From contig JAQOTA010000054.1 of the NCBI GenBank assembly GCA_029532415.1, positions 3,224,001-3,288,000 of the forward strand: a stretch of DNA of 64,000 bases, given 5' to 3'. The notes under the pieces were generated by a model, which saw nothing but the letters and a program-made list of their open reading frames with translations, was not told the DNA's origin and did not search any database. This document shows positions 21,688 through 31,078 of the stretch, piece by piece. Made by a program: the position numbers and the translations under genes. Each line of letters begins with the position of its first letter. Position 1 is the first letter of the stretch. Source of the stretch: Marasmius tenuissimus. Taxonomy: Eukaryota > Basidiomycota > Agaricomycetes > Agaricales > Marasmiaceae.

Positions 21688-24600
21688 TTACCCAACTCCT
21701 TCGGCTTCTGCTTGGGAGGGGAAGGCAAACGCCCGAGGGTTTGCCTTCGAATAAGCTATCAGGCCCGGAAGCCGATGAAGCGAATTTCCCCGCTCTAATT
21801 CAGAGCATCTGTGAAGTACGTGCGCCCTGGTCCCAGGTTCCACACCGCACAAGCAGGCTAGATCTGCCTGAATATTAAACCGCTGGTAGTATTCTCCAAT
21901 CGGTGCATGCCCCAGAATGCATCGGGTCATTCTGGTTGTCAGTGAAAGCGACCCTGCGGCCAACTTTAACCATGTCCCTCCCTTGAGGTATGATGGCTGG
22001 AGAGGGCGATCTTTTAGATCTTGTAACTCGTAAAAGTGCCTGCCTCTATATGATGGGTCTTGGAAGCGTGATACCCACGCATCCTGGCCTGCCTCTATAT
22101 GATGGGTCTTGGAAGCGTGATACCCACGCATCCTGGCCTGCCTTTGTGGCTTCTTGCCGAAGCCTGTCCAGCAATGTTTGGGGTACTACCCCCACGCCTA
22201 CGGGGGGCAGTCCTCTGACAAATTCATGAGCGAGCTGGTGGATGCTCCATTTCGCTTTCGAAGGTACTTGGATGAAGGTCACCTTGCGGTCATCTCCTCC
22301 TGCAAACCAGTCAGATAGCGCCCTACACACAGCCAGAGAGTGACTCTGTCCTGAGTGTATGGACGGATCAATTGACCGCTTTGCTGCAGCAATGCAATCA
22401 GTGAATAATACAAAGTGGCTGCTTTCCCCGCATGACATAGCCATGTAGGAAATTGCCACCTGTATAGCATAGAGCTCTGCGTCCGGAGCTGTAACAACCC
22501 CTGAAGCGTACCTGGTCTGATGAACTAGGTCTCCGCTTCTGTATATCATGGCCGCTGAGACAGCCTAATGTCTGGGGTTTTGCGGCACCGAAGCGTCGGT
22601 AGCTGCAACAACCGTGTCAGGATCGTCTTCGAGTAACTCGAGTTTCCGATCAAGAAATACTATCCACTCAGCTAGGCTTTCGGACTCGGACTTCTCCTTG
22701 TCCTTGGCTTGCTCAGTGAATGTGATGCGGTCAGGATACCTATCCCGCAGTCTATTGCCAGGGTTTGCATCCTCGTGAGTGGGATCAAACTCCTCGGTAA
22801 GCTTGGTGGAAACCTTGTCGATCTCCATAACGGTGCCTTTGACCTTCTTTCGGACTGCTTCTGTCAGAGTGGCCAATGACTTGGGATGTGGGGTGGCGCC
22901 TTTGACTTGTGTTCCCCTAAGTAGAGATCTTGTCGGGTGTGTGCTCGACAAGGTGACTACCCTGTAATCCGCCCTGATGGCAAGTTTACGTAGGTGGATA
23001 TGAACTGGGATGAGTCCCGCAAGGGCTTCAACTCCGCCTGTAGGCGATGTGCGAAACGCACCTGTCACCCATATTGCTGCTTTACGCTGCATAGTGTTGA
23101 GGGTTTTGAGGACGGTTTTGCTCCTAGACCCTTCAAAGAACCATAGTCTAAATCCGTACGTGGCGATTGGTATCACACATGCACGGTATAGAAGCCTTTT
23201 ATGAAGGGCTGAGAGCCCCCTGGTTGAGTTACCGAGCATTCTCATTGACTGTACAGTAGTGAGAGCCTTGGTAGAATAATATCACACATGCTCGTGGAAC
23301 AGCAGTTTGCGATCAAAGTAGAACCCCAAGTACCGCCAGGTTTCTTTGGGTCGAAGCGGAGTATTTCCTGTGTAGGGAGCAAACTCTAAGTCTAGGGGTG
23401 GGTCGTATCGATCCCTAGCCCTGCTAAAGTGAAAGAGTTCGGTTTTATCGTGCTCCAGTATTAACCCTACCGCCGTAAACAAGGCGAATAGGATCCCATA
23501 TGCCCTCTTAAGGGAATGGTTGTTATCGTCTAGCGATTTGGACTGGGCTACCACTGTGCCATCGTCCACATAAGAGAGGAGGGTGGTGTTCAATGACACC
23601 TCCCGAGCTCTGATTTCATACACCTTCATTATAGGTGCTATGTATATCGATGAAAGGACTGGAGACAGGGCAGAGCCCTGTCCCACTCCCACATCTGCTT
23701 CGTTCGGCCCTGATTCAAACAGGTTCCACCTATATCTGGTGGACCGCCCTACAAGGTAGGAGGTAAAGAATCCAATCAACTTATGAGAGAATCCGAATTT
23801 ACTCAGTATGTGTAGTAGCACATCGTGGTTGAGCGATGGGAAGAATTGAGCAATGTCAAAAGCAACAACGCTTGTCATCTGCCCCTTTGCCCACCCAGCT
23901 CTCACTAGGTGGGTTACGTAGGTGCCTGCGTCCTCTGTGGATCGTTGGCGGACTCCCCCAAACTGGTTGGGGTGAACAAGATCAAACTTGATCATGTCGA
24001 ATTGAAGACGATTGGAAATCATCTTCTCTATGAGTTTGCCCACAGTATTCAGCAGCACAATGGGCCGGAATGACTTCGGGGTAGAATACGAAGGCTTGTT
24101 GGGCTTCGGGATAATAACTGACACCGACTCCTTGAAGTGAGTTGGCCAACAGCCGATATTGATGCATGCATCCGCAAGCATTAATATACGGTGGGCACAT
24201 TCTGGCTGAGACAGAATGACTTTGAGGTGGGCCCATGTAAGATGGTCAGGCCCTGGTGACGAGATGCTTGAGCATGCCTGTAACGCATCCCCGAGCTCTG
24301 CATTGCTGAATCTAGACCAACTTCGTTCTGTCATAGATTCTAGCTGATCCAGCACAGAAAGGTCTACTTCCCTTCCCGATGCAGAGTTGTATGTCCCATG
24401 GAGACCTCTCCACAGATCATCAAGATCATGGCATGGCTGTCCATTGTACTGGATGGCCTCCACTGGTGGTAACTTGCGCTGTTGGATCCATTCCATTAGA
24501 TCCCAAGGGCGCTTGTTAGATACAGCAATTTCATTGATTCTAGAGTCAAAGAACTTGCGTTTGGAGGTTCGAATGACCCTCCTAAACTCGGTCCAGTTGT

Positions 24601-25612
24601 CCTGGGACCTTTCATCCCTGTAGGCCTGAAGGGCATCAGAGCACTCTTCGGACCACCAGGGCTTCGAGAATTTAGTAACACGGGAGGCCTTTGAGTGCAC
24701 ATCCCATGCTTTCGAGAATACCGAGGCCATTTCAGCTGCCATGGCTGATACATCCTCTGCTGTTTGAGGCTCCAGCCATGTTAATGCCTGGAGTCCATCA
24801 ATTATGTCGGTTAGGAACTTATCTTCCTCTTCCCCCCCTTTGGGGAGGGTCCGACGCTGTATTTCTGGGATGTCTCCCATGTCTAGTGTTACAGAAACCG
24901 GAATATGGTCCGATGGTCCCTGCAGTTCTGTCTCCCTCGTGGCCATGATTGCCAGTGAAAGAGTGGATTTGACAAACACTAGGTCTAGAACAGACTCCCT
25001 AAGACCTTGTGTCCGTGATATGAAGGTTGGCCCCGGATTTATATACCCGGCCCTGGCCACTCCAAGTTCCCCCGCTGTTTCCAGCAGTGCTGCCACCATG
25101 CCCCAGCGTTGTGAGACGCCTGGGTCCCATTCCGGGGAATGGCAGTTGAAATCGCCTGCCATAAGCGAAAGTGAAGGTATGCTGCCCGCCTTGTCTTGCA
25201 AAAGTCGGATAGCGGTCCCATTGTCATCAGAATAGACATTGGCTAGACATTCAGTCTCACCTCTGTAAAACAGAGACATGACTAGTACATCGCGGTGGTC
25301 AATGACATCCCTGCGCATTGCAGGCCTGAGGGCAGCCAGTCTCTTAGAGACATACGTGGCTACTCTTGGGCGATCTCCCTCATCTTTCTCTGGACGGATC
25401 ATTACTGTCCAAGATGGGTGATTTGGCGCGCCCACCACTCTCTCCCCTTCCGGGTCCTTAGTGGATGGTGCGTGTCTTATGAGACGCCAAGGCGGTTCTT
25501 GGATAAACAGGATGTCAAAACGATCTTTCAACTCCTCAAGCAGCACATCAAGATACATATAGTTCTTAGCGATGTTAAAACTTAAGACTCTTATCCCTTG
25601 TGTCTCAGACAT
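21688..25612 (-). pseudogene. LINE ORF2 of copy F: endonuclease-RT-RNase H, three lesions
   Basis: The frame is open from the ATG at 25612 to a TGA at 23282-23284, covering the whole endonuclease (GDFNCHSPEW, SDHIPV) and RT (AFDIAQFFPSLNHD, GQGSALSP, SYVDDGT). That TGA replaces the arginine codon in HVRYYST (CGA to TGA). After it come a CAG-to-TAG change at RHQAV near 22565, and a 49-bp tandem duplication at 22041-22138 that shifts the frame in the RNase H-tail region. The catalytic motifs I checked are intact in the parts that remain open. ORF2 start overlaps the ORF1 stop as TAATG. Confidence 0.93.
22041..22138. repeat. 49-bp perfect tandem duplication in LINE F
   Basis: The units are 22041-22089 and 22090-22138. 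It is absent from the other copies and frameshifts ORF2 near its C-terminus. Confidence 0.94.
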
Positions 25613-27480
25613 TAAGCTAGACGTGGGGTTTGAGTGATGGGCCTTGTACCAGAACTGCGTTTGCGTACCTCAGCATATTTGGCTTCGATCCAAACTCGGT
25701 CAAAGCGATGGCGCCAGAAGGGGCAAGCCCTTTCAGTTGCGGAGTGATTGCCCCTACAGTTAGGGCAAACCGGCGTATGAGGACAAGGCTCATCTTCGTC
25801 GGTAGGAGGGATAGGCGGGTTAGCCTTTGGGTTACCCTTGCAACAGCCTGCAACAAGCCGATGCTCATCAGCCTTGTGGGGACCGCTGCATTTGGGACAT
25901 CGCTGCTGCGGAGCGCGGCACGCAGAACTAGGGTGGCCCCACCTATAGCATCTCTGGCACAGGGGGACACCTGGACTGGCTGGAGTAGATCGAACCAAAC
26001 AGTTGCGCCCTTGGATGTGTACTGGCTTATCCAAGAGACGCTTTGCACGGGTTCCTGATTGAGAATCCCAGATATTGAAGAACACCGTACAAGTGGTGCT
26101 CTTAGCGGAGTTACGGACCACCCGAGGCAGCCCTGTGAATGTAAAGTCGTTGTTCAGAGGCGATTGCGCAATGGCATTCTTCACATCTGAAGCAGTGATT
26201 CGGTCACCTGACGCGATGTCCTTAAAGTATGGCACGTCGATAATCTTGAGGTACGACGTCGAAGTAGGGAGCCCAACCCAATGGGACTCCTTATATCTAT
26301 CCGGCACGAGGTCCAAGACCCTCCCACGGATAATGTTCAGTGCGCTTTCATCAGCAACACCACTTGTAGCAAGTGCCCAGCCCTCATATGCACGAGTTGT
26401 GGCCAGCACCTTAAGAGAATGCTGCGCGCTGCGCAGTGCAGCGTTCACAGTGGTAGTGAGGAGGTTGAGGCTCATTTCTGGCACCCCAACATCCTTGGGG
26501 AACGACACCAGGACCTGTTTCCGAGTTGGTCCGGGTGTAGTGAATTTCAGAGTAGTCCGGGGCCTTTTGGTGGACCCAGGGTTTCCGGAGATGGCGGGTC
26601 CGGGCCTACCCGGTGTCTCGGCCGACACTGACGCGTTCGCCTGCACCAGCGCAGCAGGTGCTCGTCGCTCTCTTCCCCTTCTCGCCGCTGCAGCAAAGGA
26701 GTATGGAGTGGTGGGTTTAGGCTTAGTAGCCAAGTTGATTCTCGGGGGAGGTCCCCTTGGATTAGGACGCTGGAATGGCACTGTAGGGCGTTTCAGAAGC
26801 GGCCTAGGGCCCGTTCGAACTGGTTTATTCCCATTATCACCAGTGGGCTCGGTTCTATATGGGACGAGGACTGTGTCATCTTCCTCCATTGCCTGGTGGT
26901 CGATGTGCTGGGGGGAAGAGCTGTGGGGTAGCGCAGAGCTGTTCTGGATGCGAGATTGCTGCCGGATAGTGGCCTCTTCGAGAATCCGGCCTGCGATGAG
27001 GCTGGATAAGGATGTGGTACTGCTGTGAAGACGTCGCAGCATCGAGGTTGCAATGTGGAGTTCAGGCTCGGACTCAGACAACTGGATCCAGTCTGTGATG
27101 GCAGTGATTGCATGTGCGGCTACTTCGAAATCCCCCCCTACATCTCCAGGAGACATTGCTAGGCTCAGGAAAGAGGATACGATTGGCGGCTCAGGTGAAG
27201 CAGTGTCGCGAGGCGAGAGAGGAATTTCTTCGTCCTGCGGCATGGGAGTTTGCTCTCGGGGACTAGCAACCGGGGCAGATCTGCAGCTGCTCATGGACTG
27301 AGCACGCCATGGGGCGGGGACATTTGTTAGATATCTGTCCCGGGCACTAGGTGCGGACCCCTCCCCAGCATTAGCCAGGAGAGGGTCATCGGATTCGGGT
27401 TGTGGATGTGGAGTGCTTGCGCGGGTCGGGGGACGAGATCGCACCCCGCCCCGCCCCTGGCGGCTACCAGGCAGTGACAT
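25612..27480 (-). CDS. LINE ORF1 protein of copy F
   Basis: A 622-residue homologue of the protein at 2043-3911, with an intact frame. It has the same layout: a disordered Pro/Ser/Arg-rich N-terminal half, a folded middle (FPKDVGVPEM, GLPTSTSYLKIIDVPYFKDI), and three C-terminal Cys/His clusters beginning CQRCYRWGHPSS, CPKCSGPHKADE and CPNCRGNHSATE. I chose the ATG at 27480, which matches copy B, although the frame is open a little further upstream into flanking DNA. Differences from copy B are scattered substitutions. Confidence 0.92.
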   Translation of the reverse strand: MSLPGSRQGRGGVRSRPPTRASTPHPQPESDDPLLANAGEGSAPSARDRYLTNVPAPWRAQSMSSCRSAPVASPREQTPMPQDEEIPLSPRDTASPEPPIVSSFLSLAMSPGDVGGDFEVAAHAITAITDWIQLSESEPELHIATSMLRRLHSSTTSLSSLIAGRILEEATIRQQSRIQNSSALPHSSSPQHIDHQAMEEDDTVLVPYRTEPTGDNGNKPVRTGPRPLLKRPTVPFQRPNPRGPPPRINLATKPKPTTPYSFAAAARRGRERRAPAALVQANASVSAETPGRPGPAISGNPGSTKRPRTTLKFTTPGPTRKQVLVSFPKDVGVPEMSLNLLTTTVNAALRSAQHSLKVLATTRAYEGWALATSGVADESALNIIRGRVLDLVPDRYKESHWVGLPTSTSYLKIIDVPYFKDIASGDRITASDVKNAIAQSPLNNDFTFTGLPRVVRNSAKSTTCTVFFNIWDSQSGTRAKRLLDKPVHIQGRNCLVRSTPASPGVPLCQRCYRWGHPSSACRAPQQRCPKCSGPHKADEHRLVAGCCKGNPKANPPIPPTDEDEPCPHTPVCPNCRGNHSATERACPFWRHRFDRVWIEAKYAEVRKRSSGTRPITQTPRLA

Positions 27481-27488
27481 ATAGTTAT

Positions 27489-27503
27489 TTGTAAGCAAAT
27501 TCT
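27489..27503. repeat. Right TSD of LINE F
   Basis: An exact copy of 21336-21350, in the FAYN segment of gypsy-3 integrase. Confidence 0.93.
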
Positions 27504-27800
27504 GCCACATTTAGCAGTGACCAATCATCAAGGTTGTAGTCAACGTAGGACTGGAGATATTGTTCCAGACTTTGATTCACTTGTTCTGTTTGTCCATCTG
27601 TTTGCAGATGATAAGATGTCAACATTGTTGATTTAATTTCAAGGAGTTTGCACCATTCTTGGACTATTTCAGCAGCAAACTGTGTTCCTCTATCTGAAAT
27701 GATCTGTTATGGAAGTCCATGCAGAGGGTAGATTCTGTCATACAGTAACCTTGCAAGGTCCTTTGCAGAGAAGTTATTTGTGATAGGTTCAAATCCCAGT
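27489..27800 (-). pseudogene. Gypsy-3 integrase catalytic core (right part)
   Basis: The minus strand reads QIISDRGTQFAAEIVQEW and LTSYHLQTDGQTEQVNQSLE, which contain the second Asp and the Glu of the integrase triad. It continues into LLNVAEFAYNNAAHKG, then jumps across LINE F to the C-terminal module at 21259-20969. One stop (CCT TAA CAG) precedes QIISDRG, where the family usually has glutamate. Similarity fades near 27800. Confidence 0.9.
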
Positions 27801-27879
27801 AATGCCACTATACTTTTACATGCATCCCAAGAGAAGCTTACTAAGCAATGGTGCAGCTCAGAGAGTTGCACCACTGCTG

Positions 27880-28262
27880 ACTAATCAGTATCATGATACT
27901 GAGTTGGCCTCTTGGTTTTGGTTCTTTCACCAAGCACAGTTGTCTCTACATATCTGAGGTGGTGTTGACACCCACAATGTGGATCATCTGTGAATTTCCT
28001 AAGGCAAGCACAATTTGACTCCATGCCTTGTCATCCTTCTTCTCACATTCCTTAATTGCATTAACCTCCTTGGTTGTCCTTTGCACTGGGTTTGCATATG
28101 TAGGCTTGGGAATCAGTGTACCAAATGTGTAGCCATCCAAATCTTTGTTGGTTAGGATTGCCTCCAATCGGCATCCAGTTGCTCTCATTTAGGAGCTCAT
28201 TTCAGTACGTTGTTGCTTCTGTTGTTGTTGTCATACTGATAGTAAGTTTGAAAAGTTGAGTT
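27880..28262 (-). pseudogene. Copia-2 gag N-terminal remnant
   Basis: The minus strand reads RLEAILTNKDLDGYTFGT, then ECEKKDDKAWSQIVLALGNS and MIHIVGVNTTSDMWRQL. This matches the UBN2-type Ty1/copia gag pattern (a mutable lysine-rich helix, then a Q-IH/V-G--TA-E-W motif). A short ORF start with MTTTTEATTY lies just upstream, near 28240. The downstream end merges into gypsy-3 sequence near 27800-27880, where I cannot place the boundary. Confidence 0.7.
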
Positions 28263-28598
28263 CGAAGCATGGGGCCTGTAACCTATTGATGCAGTGTATA
28301 CAATACTTCAGAGTAAAAGTTAGAGTAAAAGTCCATGTATTTGTGTATCTACTACATTGGCTTTATATACTAAAAGGTCCTTGAATTCTAGTCATAATTA
28401 CTCATACAAATGAGTCTTATTGACTTGGAATGTTGAGTTATACTTGAGTCATACTGGTAGTAGCTTGACTGTATGCATTCAAGATGCATCAAGTGTTTCC
28501 TCGGAGTCACAAGTCTTGGACTGATGGCTGTATGCAGTTCAGGCTTTGACTTATACTTCCCACATGTTGTTTTGAAGGTCTATGAGGCCTGTGTCAGT
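28263..28598 (-). mobile_element. Copia-2 primer-binding site and part of its 5' LTR
   Basis: On the minus strand, GGTTACAGGCCCC at 28283-28271 resembles the half-tRNA-iMet primer site seen at 43533 in the intact copia element. Upstream of it (rightwards) is LTR-like DNA with a TATATAAAG box near 28360-28375. The LTR's outer part lies beyond gypsy-2, which inserted into it, so it should continue after 38899. The exact outer end is not resolved. Confidence 0.55.
28581..28598. repeat. 18-bp direct repeat left of gypsy-2
   Basis: TATGAGGCCTGTGTCAGT abuts the first base of the 5' LTR and is repeated exactly at 38882-38899, abutting the last base of the 3' LTR. It behaves as a TSD but is far longer than the 4-6 bp normal for LTR elements. 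Confidence 0.92.
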
Positions 28599-29132
28599 TG
28601 TTACGATTCACCTCTATTCTCACCAACAAGCGCTCATACAGACGCCTCTCCCTACCCAACTCACCTCTCCCTTACCACCTTTCCCACTCATTCAAAACAT
28701 CTCTATAGACGACTCCGCGGAGTAAGTGGAGCTATGCATCCAGACCACAGCTCCAGACCATGCCCAGCAGACATCTCCACATGCCACCCCGAGTCATAAT
28801 ATACGAACAGCCGCAACAACTCACACAACATTTGCAGCCACTCCCACGACGACTCAGTCCAACTACAAGCGACTCACACACCTGCAACTCAGCACGACTC
28901 AGAGCGACTCCGGACCTAGACAGATTCTAGTATATAAGCCCAATGTACATACAACCTTTCCTTAGCTTAACAACTTGGTTAGTACACCAGTGAAAGCCCA
29001 CCTTGACCCTCGACCTTTGACACTTGACCTTCGACCCTCAACGCAGCGTTGACCCTTGACTCTCGACCTTCGAACCTCGCCCTTGCTTAAAGGAGTGACT
29101 TGAGAGGACACTAACCGTGCCCTACCATATCA
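28599..29132 (+). repeat. Gypsy-2 5' LTR
   Basis: A 534-bp TGTTACGATTC...CCATATCA repeat with TG/CA ends. It has TATATAAG at 28931 and, in U5, a run of TTGACCYTCGACC-like repeats (about 28995-29080). Differences from the 3' LTR are transitions, several of them at CpG. Confidence 0.95.
28931..28973 (+). promoter_or_regulatory. Gypsy-2 LTR TATA box and predicted transcript start
   Basis: TATATAAG at 28931-28938 is followed 33 bp later by AGCTTAACAA (28964-28973), the expected place for the start of R. This decamer is the exact complement of the primer-binding site at 29135-29144, which supports it being at or near the RNA 5' end. Confidence 0.7.
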
Positions 29133-29134
29133 CT

Positions 29135-29144
29135 TTGTTAAGCT
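29135..29144 (+). other. Putative self-priming primer-binding site of gypsy-2
   Basis: TTGTTAAGCT lies two bases after the 5' LTR and is the reverse complement of AGCTTAACAA at 28964-28973 in the LTR. No tRNA 3'-end complement starting TGG is found here. This arrangement matches the Tf1/sushi mechanism, in which the first ~11 nt of the RNA fold back to prime minus-strand synthesis. Confidence 0.7.
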
Positions 29145-29723
29145 CTCCTACTCTCATCTCACTCATACCAAAAATCACCCACCCTGGCCAACCTATCCTT
29201 CGAGTACCACTGCAACTTCGATCTGAATACCAACACCTACTCCGACGAACCATCCAGCATCAAAAACTACGACATCAAGGAGCGAATCCAAGAAGACCCC
29301 CACTTCTTCCATCTCAAGTGGGTAGCGTCTGATAGACTTGTCTGGGTTGTCAACAACAACAAGTGCAGAGTTCAAACACAGTACCACCTCCTCGATATCA
29401 CATTCCTCAGAACTGACAGGACCTTTATTATCAATCAACTCATTGCCATCGCCCTGAACCAGTGGGTCTTTGAACCAGAACAAGTATTCCCACGAACCCT
29501 CAGCAGAGATGACTTTGTACTCCCCCCACCCGCAGAACTCTTTGGATTCCCCTTGTACCCCACTATCTCCGTCTACGAGTTCCCTCGACAACCCCCACAA
29601 GAACCCACACCAGCGCCCCCGTCTCCAATCCACATTGTTGATTCACCAATCTACATTCCTAGCTCACCGGTCCTTTCCCCCATCTCCACCCTGGGCTCCA
29701 CCACCACAACCCTAGACCACTAG
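29142..29723 (+). CDS. Extra ORF between 5' LTR and gag (no ATG)
   Basis: After a stop at 29139 the frame is open for about 190 codons to a TAG at 29721. There is no in-frame ATG near its start. It reads with normal composition (FEYHCNFDLNTNTYSDEPSS, FHLKWVASDRLVWVVNNNKC, a QWVFEPEQVFPR segment) and ends in a Pro-rich tail. Gag starts 13 nt after its stop in another frame. I recognise no family. It may be an N-terminal gag extension joined by a frameshift, an accessory protein, or a product begun at a non-AUG codon. Confidence 0.5.
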   Translation, partial: ALLLSSHSYQKSPTLANLSFEYHCNFDLNTNTYSDEPSSIKNYDIKERIQEDPHFFHLKWVASDRLVWVVNNNKCRVQTQYHLLDITFLRTDRTFIINQLIAIALNQWVFEPEQVFPRTLSRDDFVLPPPAELFGFPLYPTISVYEFPRQPPQEPTPAPPSPIHIVDSPIYIPSSPVLSPISTLGSTTTTLDH

Positions 29724-31078
29724 AAACCCAACGTATTTGCCCACCATTTTGCACAGCACTTCCTCCGAACCTATCCCGGTAGACCTTCTGTGGAGGATCA
29801 TACCACGAGGATCAATATATTTCATTCACATCAACGGATACTATGCAGAAGCACTTTGGGAACGCAACCAACAAACAGGAGAATTCGGGTGGAGCTATCG
29901 CGCAAAAAACAACCAACATATATTCCCACCCAAAGACGTTCTTTCCTCTACCGACCTATCCAAACCCCTTCCTGAACCAGCCGAACCAATCCCAGTCCAT
30001 GACAAAAACCAAAAAGACACCAACAACCCAGCCGGGAGCTCCACCAACCCTACCATGTCCGCCACTGTTACCGAGATCAAAACCAAAGTGAAAGAGGGGA
30101 AGAAGCCGGTGGGTATCCCTCCTCGAGGCGAAACCCCCTGCCCAGACAGCCCAGACAAAAGCAACCCTGAACCAGACCCCCCTCCACCCAACGACCCTGG
30201 GGATGACGAAAGTAGCTATGATAGCTTCAGATCCACTACAACTCGAGGATTCTCCGATCTCAAAGAGCCAGGGATCAAACCCGAACGCTTCACGGGTGAT
30301 CGCGACAAAACGGACCGCTTCTGCTATGACTTTGGAAGATACCTACGCTTCAACAACAGGTTCTACCCCAAAGAATCTGAACGGGTTGACCTTTTCCTGT
30401 CCTTGATCGACCACCCCTGGGCAGACACCCACAGTCTCGAGCTAGAAGATGACCACTGGGATGACGACATTCCCCAGAATAATAAACAGTGGACAACCTT
30501 TGCAGACATCCGCCATCGATTCAAGCAGGACTTTGGTGTGCGAGGGAGAAAGGGGAGGTCACAGGTGGTACTAGAGGAGATATCCATGTCCGGGAATCTG
30601 GCAAAGCTGGAAAACTACATTGCCGCCTTTGAGCTTGCCACCCCCTTCACTGGATACAACAACGAGGCACTTCTCCAATTCTTCAAGGCGGGGATGAACC
30701 CTGGCCTATGCCGGGCAGTCGAAGGAATGGAACCCGAACCCGAGGGACTACAAAAATTCATCAAAGCGGCAATTCACAAGCAGAACCGCTTCGAACAGCA
30801 GCAGGCAGAATCCAAACTATGGAGGAAGCTGACAGCCACTCCTATAGTCAACATTCGAGCAGTGCCACTCGCTCCTACCTCCCAACAAACGACCCCATCC
30901 CAAAACCCATTCAATGGTACCCCGGTAGGAAAACTCACCCCTGAGGAAAGGGAACGATGCATCAGGGAGGGACGTTGCTTCAGATGCCGGCAACAGGGCC
31001 ACAATACACCACAGTGCCCCTCAAACACGGTACCTACAACACAGCCCCAGGTAGCAACCAACAACCCCTTCCGTTGTA

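Larger units (their letters stand above)
21351..27488 (-). mobile_element. LINE copy F, full coding length, nested in gypsy-3
   Basis: The A tail (T run 21351-21371), shared 3' UTR, ORF2 and ORF1 lie on the minus strand. A 15-bp TSD flanks it and falls in the integrase gene of gypsy-3, whose reading resumes on the other side. The 5' end is only about 8 bp before the ORF1 ATG, so the 5' UTR is missing or extremely short. Sequence is nearly identical to LINE B, so it is a young insertion. Confidence 0.97.

Noticed and set aside
24804..25235. Plus-strand frame repeated at several LINE loci
   Set aside because: Antisense shadow of the LINE endonuclease. It appears only because the LINE copies repeat.
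26075..27028. 317-codon plus-strand open frame
   Set aside because: It lies antisense to LINE F ORF1, which has clear zinc knuckles and a homologue at 2043-3911. The same antisense openness occurs at 2615-3277, so it is a codon-composition shadow.
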